In this document: positions 6,002 to 7,073 of the stretch, piece after piece | How the letters are laid out: every line of letters begins with the position of its first letter | How positions within the stretch are numbered: position 1 is the first letter of the stretch | Origin: Bacteroidota bacterium | Lineage (GTDB): Bacteria; Bacteroidota; Bacteroidia; Cytophagales; Cyclobacteriaceae | Direction: 5' to 3' | Assembly: GCA_027297025.1 (NCBI GenBank) | Contig: JAPUIM010000133.1 | Coordinates: 1 to 7,073 of the forward strand | DNA length: 7,073 nt | Notes under the pieces: generated by a model | The model's input: only the letters and a program-made list of their open reading frames with translations | Told to the model about the DNA's origin: nothing | Databases searched by the model: none | Position numbers and translations under genes: made by a program

Positions 6002-6403
6002 GGTGCATGTGATACTTAATGATTATCAAATAGTATTTAAACTATTTTTTATATGATTTTGAAATTATAAATAAAAAGTAAATTAAAAAAGAGAATGATG
6101 GAATTATGAAAAGTAAATTTAAGAAAGAAAGGATAGAGGGGAATTTTAGTAATTATTGCCACAAGTGGAATAAAAATTAGTCTTTTGTTATGATTATTTG
6201 CACATGGGTTATTTACCAGGAGTGTTGTAAGTGGAAATTGCTGTCCTTCAGAAAATATCCAATAATGGCCTGTGATTTGTCCATAACGGTCCAAGTTTAA
6301 CTAGGGATTGATTTGTAAAGTACTGTTTATTAAGAATTTGAGTTAATTAGTATGCGAATTGCACCATGTTCCCATCACCCTTCGAAAGAAGATGAAAGGC
6401 TAA
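6002..6403. other. AT-rich intergenic region with no supportable gene
   Basis: About 400 bases lie between the antiporter start and the queA stop. Both flanking genes point left, so the part nearest 6002 should hold the antiporter promoter and the part nearest 6403 the end of the queA transcript. I see no tRNA, no GC-rich hairpin with a T-tract, and no convincing protein. An 81-codon minus-strand frame (6049-6294) needs a TTG start and has a low-complexity Phe/Ile/Asn tail, as expected for random AT-rich DNA. No full TTG-N19-TAnnTTTG promoter was found. The clearest structure is the inverted repeat at 6028-6047. Confidence 0.6.
6028..6047. repeat. Perfect 7-base inverted repeat upstream of the antiporter (possible operator)
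   Basis: AAATAGT at 6028-6034 and ACTATTT at 6041-6047 are perfect complements around a 6-base centre (ATTTAA). The site ends 27 bases before the antiporter start codon, where a repressor or activator could overlap the promoter; the minus-strand reading also contains TACTATTTG, close to the Bacteroidota -7 element but with one extra spacer base. On the plus strand it is followed by a short T run, but nothing upstream on that strand would need terminating. The symmetry is seen; the operator role is a guess, and the all-A/T arms reduce its weight. Confidence 0.35.
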
Positions 6404-7073
6404 TCAAGAGTCGCCTTTGGGCAACAATAAGGAAGAATCTCCGTAACTTAAAAACCTATAGTCCTCGGTCAGGGCTTCTTCATAAATGGTTCTCCAATCC
6501 TCACCCACCAACGCTGCAATCAACAGCAACAGTGTGGACTTAGGAAGGTGAAAATTGGTGATCAGTCCATCGCAGATCTTAAACTTATATCCCGGAAATA
6601 TAAATATGCTGGTTTCACCGGCTAATTTTTCCGTTTGATTCTTATTCATAAATTTCAATACTTCATTCAAGGCATCGTCCCTGACGGGTAAATCATTGGT
6701 ATCATAATCATAGGGGGCTAATTTATCTATTTTGAATTCTGAGTTAGTTCCCAGTAGTAGTTGCACTCCATACCAATAGATACTCTCCAGAGTTCGCATT
6801 GAAGTAGTTCCCACCGCAATGATCGTTTTTAGGCTCAATAGGTGTTTGAGGTTATTATTGGAAATAATAATATGTTCAGCATGCATGGGGTGATCTTTGA
6901 GATTAGCGGTTTTAATAGGTTGAAAAGTGGCTCCGCTTACATGTAGGGTCAGGTAGTCAATTTGGATACCTTTTTTTGCCAACTCTTCCAGTTGTGGCTG
7001 GGTGAAGTGAAGGCCTGCTGTGGGTGCTGCTACTGCCCCTTCGTACCGGGAGTAAACGGTTTGGTATCGTTCT
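6404..7073 (-). CDS. queA: S-adenosylmethionine:tRNA ribosyltransferase-isomerase (QueA family), C-terminal part, probable divergent paralogue
   Basis: QueA transfers and isomerises the ribosyl group of S-adenosylmethionine onto preQ1 in tRNA, making epoxyqueuosine. Reading the complement, the frame is open from the right edge (7072) to the TGA at 6406-6404, giving the last 222 residues; the N-terminus lies outside the window. The visible part opens ERYQTVYSRYEGAVAAPTAG then LHFT, the QueA core signature PTAGLHFT. It continues with LTLHVSGATFQPI, HPMHAEHIII, VGTTSMRTLES, SIFIFPGYKFKICDGLITNF and HLPKSTLLLL, ending DYRFLSYGDSSLLLP. An internal TTG at 6982 is not the true start, since family sequence continues upstream of it. 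Two things are unlike canonical QueA: SGATF/MHAE replace the usual GAGTF/MHSE, and the stretch between MRTLES and SIFIFPG is roughly 30 or more residues longer than in E. coli. This suggests the longer second QueA-like protein that, from memory, some Bacteroidota carry. Family membership is secure; catalytic equivalence is not. Confidence 0.93.
   Translation of the reverse strand, partial: ERYQTVYSRYEGAVAAPTAGLHFTQPQLEELAKKGIQIDYLTLHVSGATFQPIKTANLKDHPMHAEHIIISNNNLKHLLSLKTIIAVGTTSMRTLESIYWYGVQLLLGTNSEFKIDKLAPYDYDTNDLPVRDDALNEVLKFMNKNQTEKLAGETSIFIFPGYKFKICDGLITNFHLPKSTLLLLIAALVGEDWRTIYEEALTEDYRFLSYGDSSLLLPKGDS

Noticed and set aside
6049..6294. An 81-codon minus-strand frame between the antiporter and queA
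   Set aside because: It needs a TTG start, shows no recognisable domain, and its second half is a Phe/Ile/Leu/Asn-rich run typical of chance frames in AT-rich DNA.
6352..6543. A 63-codon plus-strand frame starting with ATG
   Set aside because: Most of it lies antisense to the well-supported queA C-terminus, and its product resembles no protein I know.
6404..6982. A complete 192-residue protein starting at the TTG at 6982
   Set aside because: QueA family sequence, including PTAGLHFT, continues in frame upstream to the window edge, so the gene is simply truncated by the window.

Overview
The window looks like a chromosomal segment from a member of the Bacteroidota, probably a flavobacterium or close relative. 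This is inferred from the AT-rich, TAA-rich DNA, the lack of Shine-Dalgarno sequences before starts, and the character of the pgi, queA and small lipoprotein products. No rRNA, tRNA, CRISPR array, insertion sequence or phage gene is visible. There are four complete recognisable genes, one complete small lipoprotein gene of unknown function, and a truncated gene at each end.

Layout: (1) 1-340, minus strand: the N-terminal fifth of glucose-6-phosphate isomerase (pgi), running off the left edge. (2) 341-452: a short AT-rich divergent promoter region. (3) 453-2988, plus strand: a two-gene ABC importer of the quaternary-ammonium (glycine betaine/choline, OpuB/OpuC/OsmF) type. It consists of an ATPase and, 4 bases later, a permease fused to its substrate-binding domain. 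(4) 3082-4146, plus strand: a two-helix K+ channel with a cytosolic RCK domain. (5) 4167-4451, plus strand: a 94-residue predicted lipoprotein with a TTG start. (6) 4454-6001, minus strand: an NhaP-like (CPA1) Na+/H+ antiporter with an unusual secreted N-terminal extension, convergent with the lipoprotein gene across a 2-base gap. (7) 6002-6403: about 400 bases of AT-rich DNA with no supportable gene. (8) 6404 to the right edge, minus strand: the C-terminal part of a QueA-type tRNA queuosine enzyme, apparently a divergent, longer paralogue.

The middle of the window reads as an osmotic and ionic homeostasis cluster: compatible-solute import, K+ flux and Na+/H+ exchange lie side by side. The flanking pgi and queA genes look like ordinary housekeeping neighbours.

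The most notable observation is that the substrate-binding domain of the importer is in circularly permuted order. The half that normally forms the C-terminus comes first, tethered to the permease by an extra membrane helix. The half that normally begins the mature binding protein comes second and ends the polypeptide. All family motifs are present, so this looks like a genuine rearranged domain rather than a degraded one.
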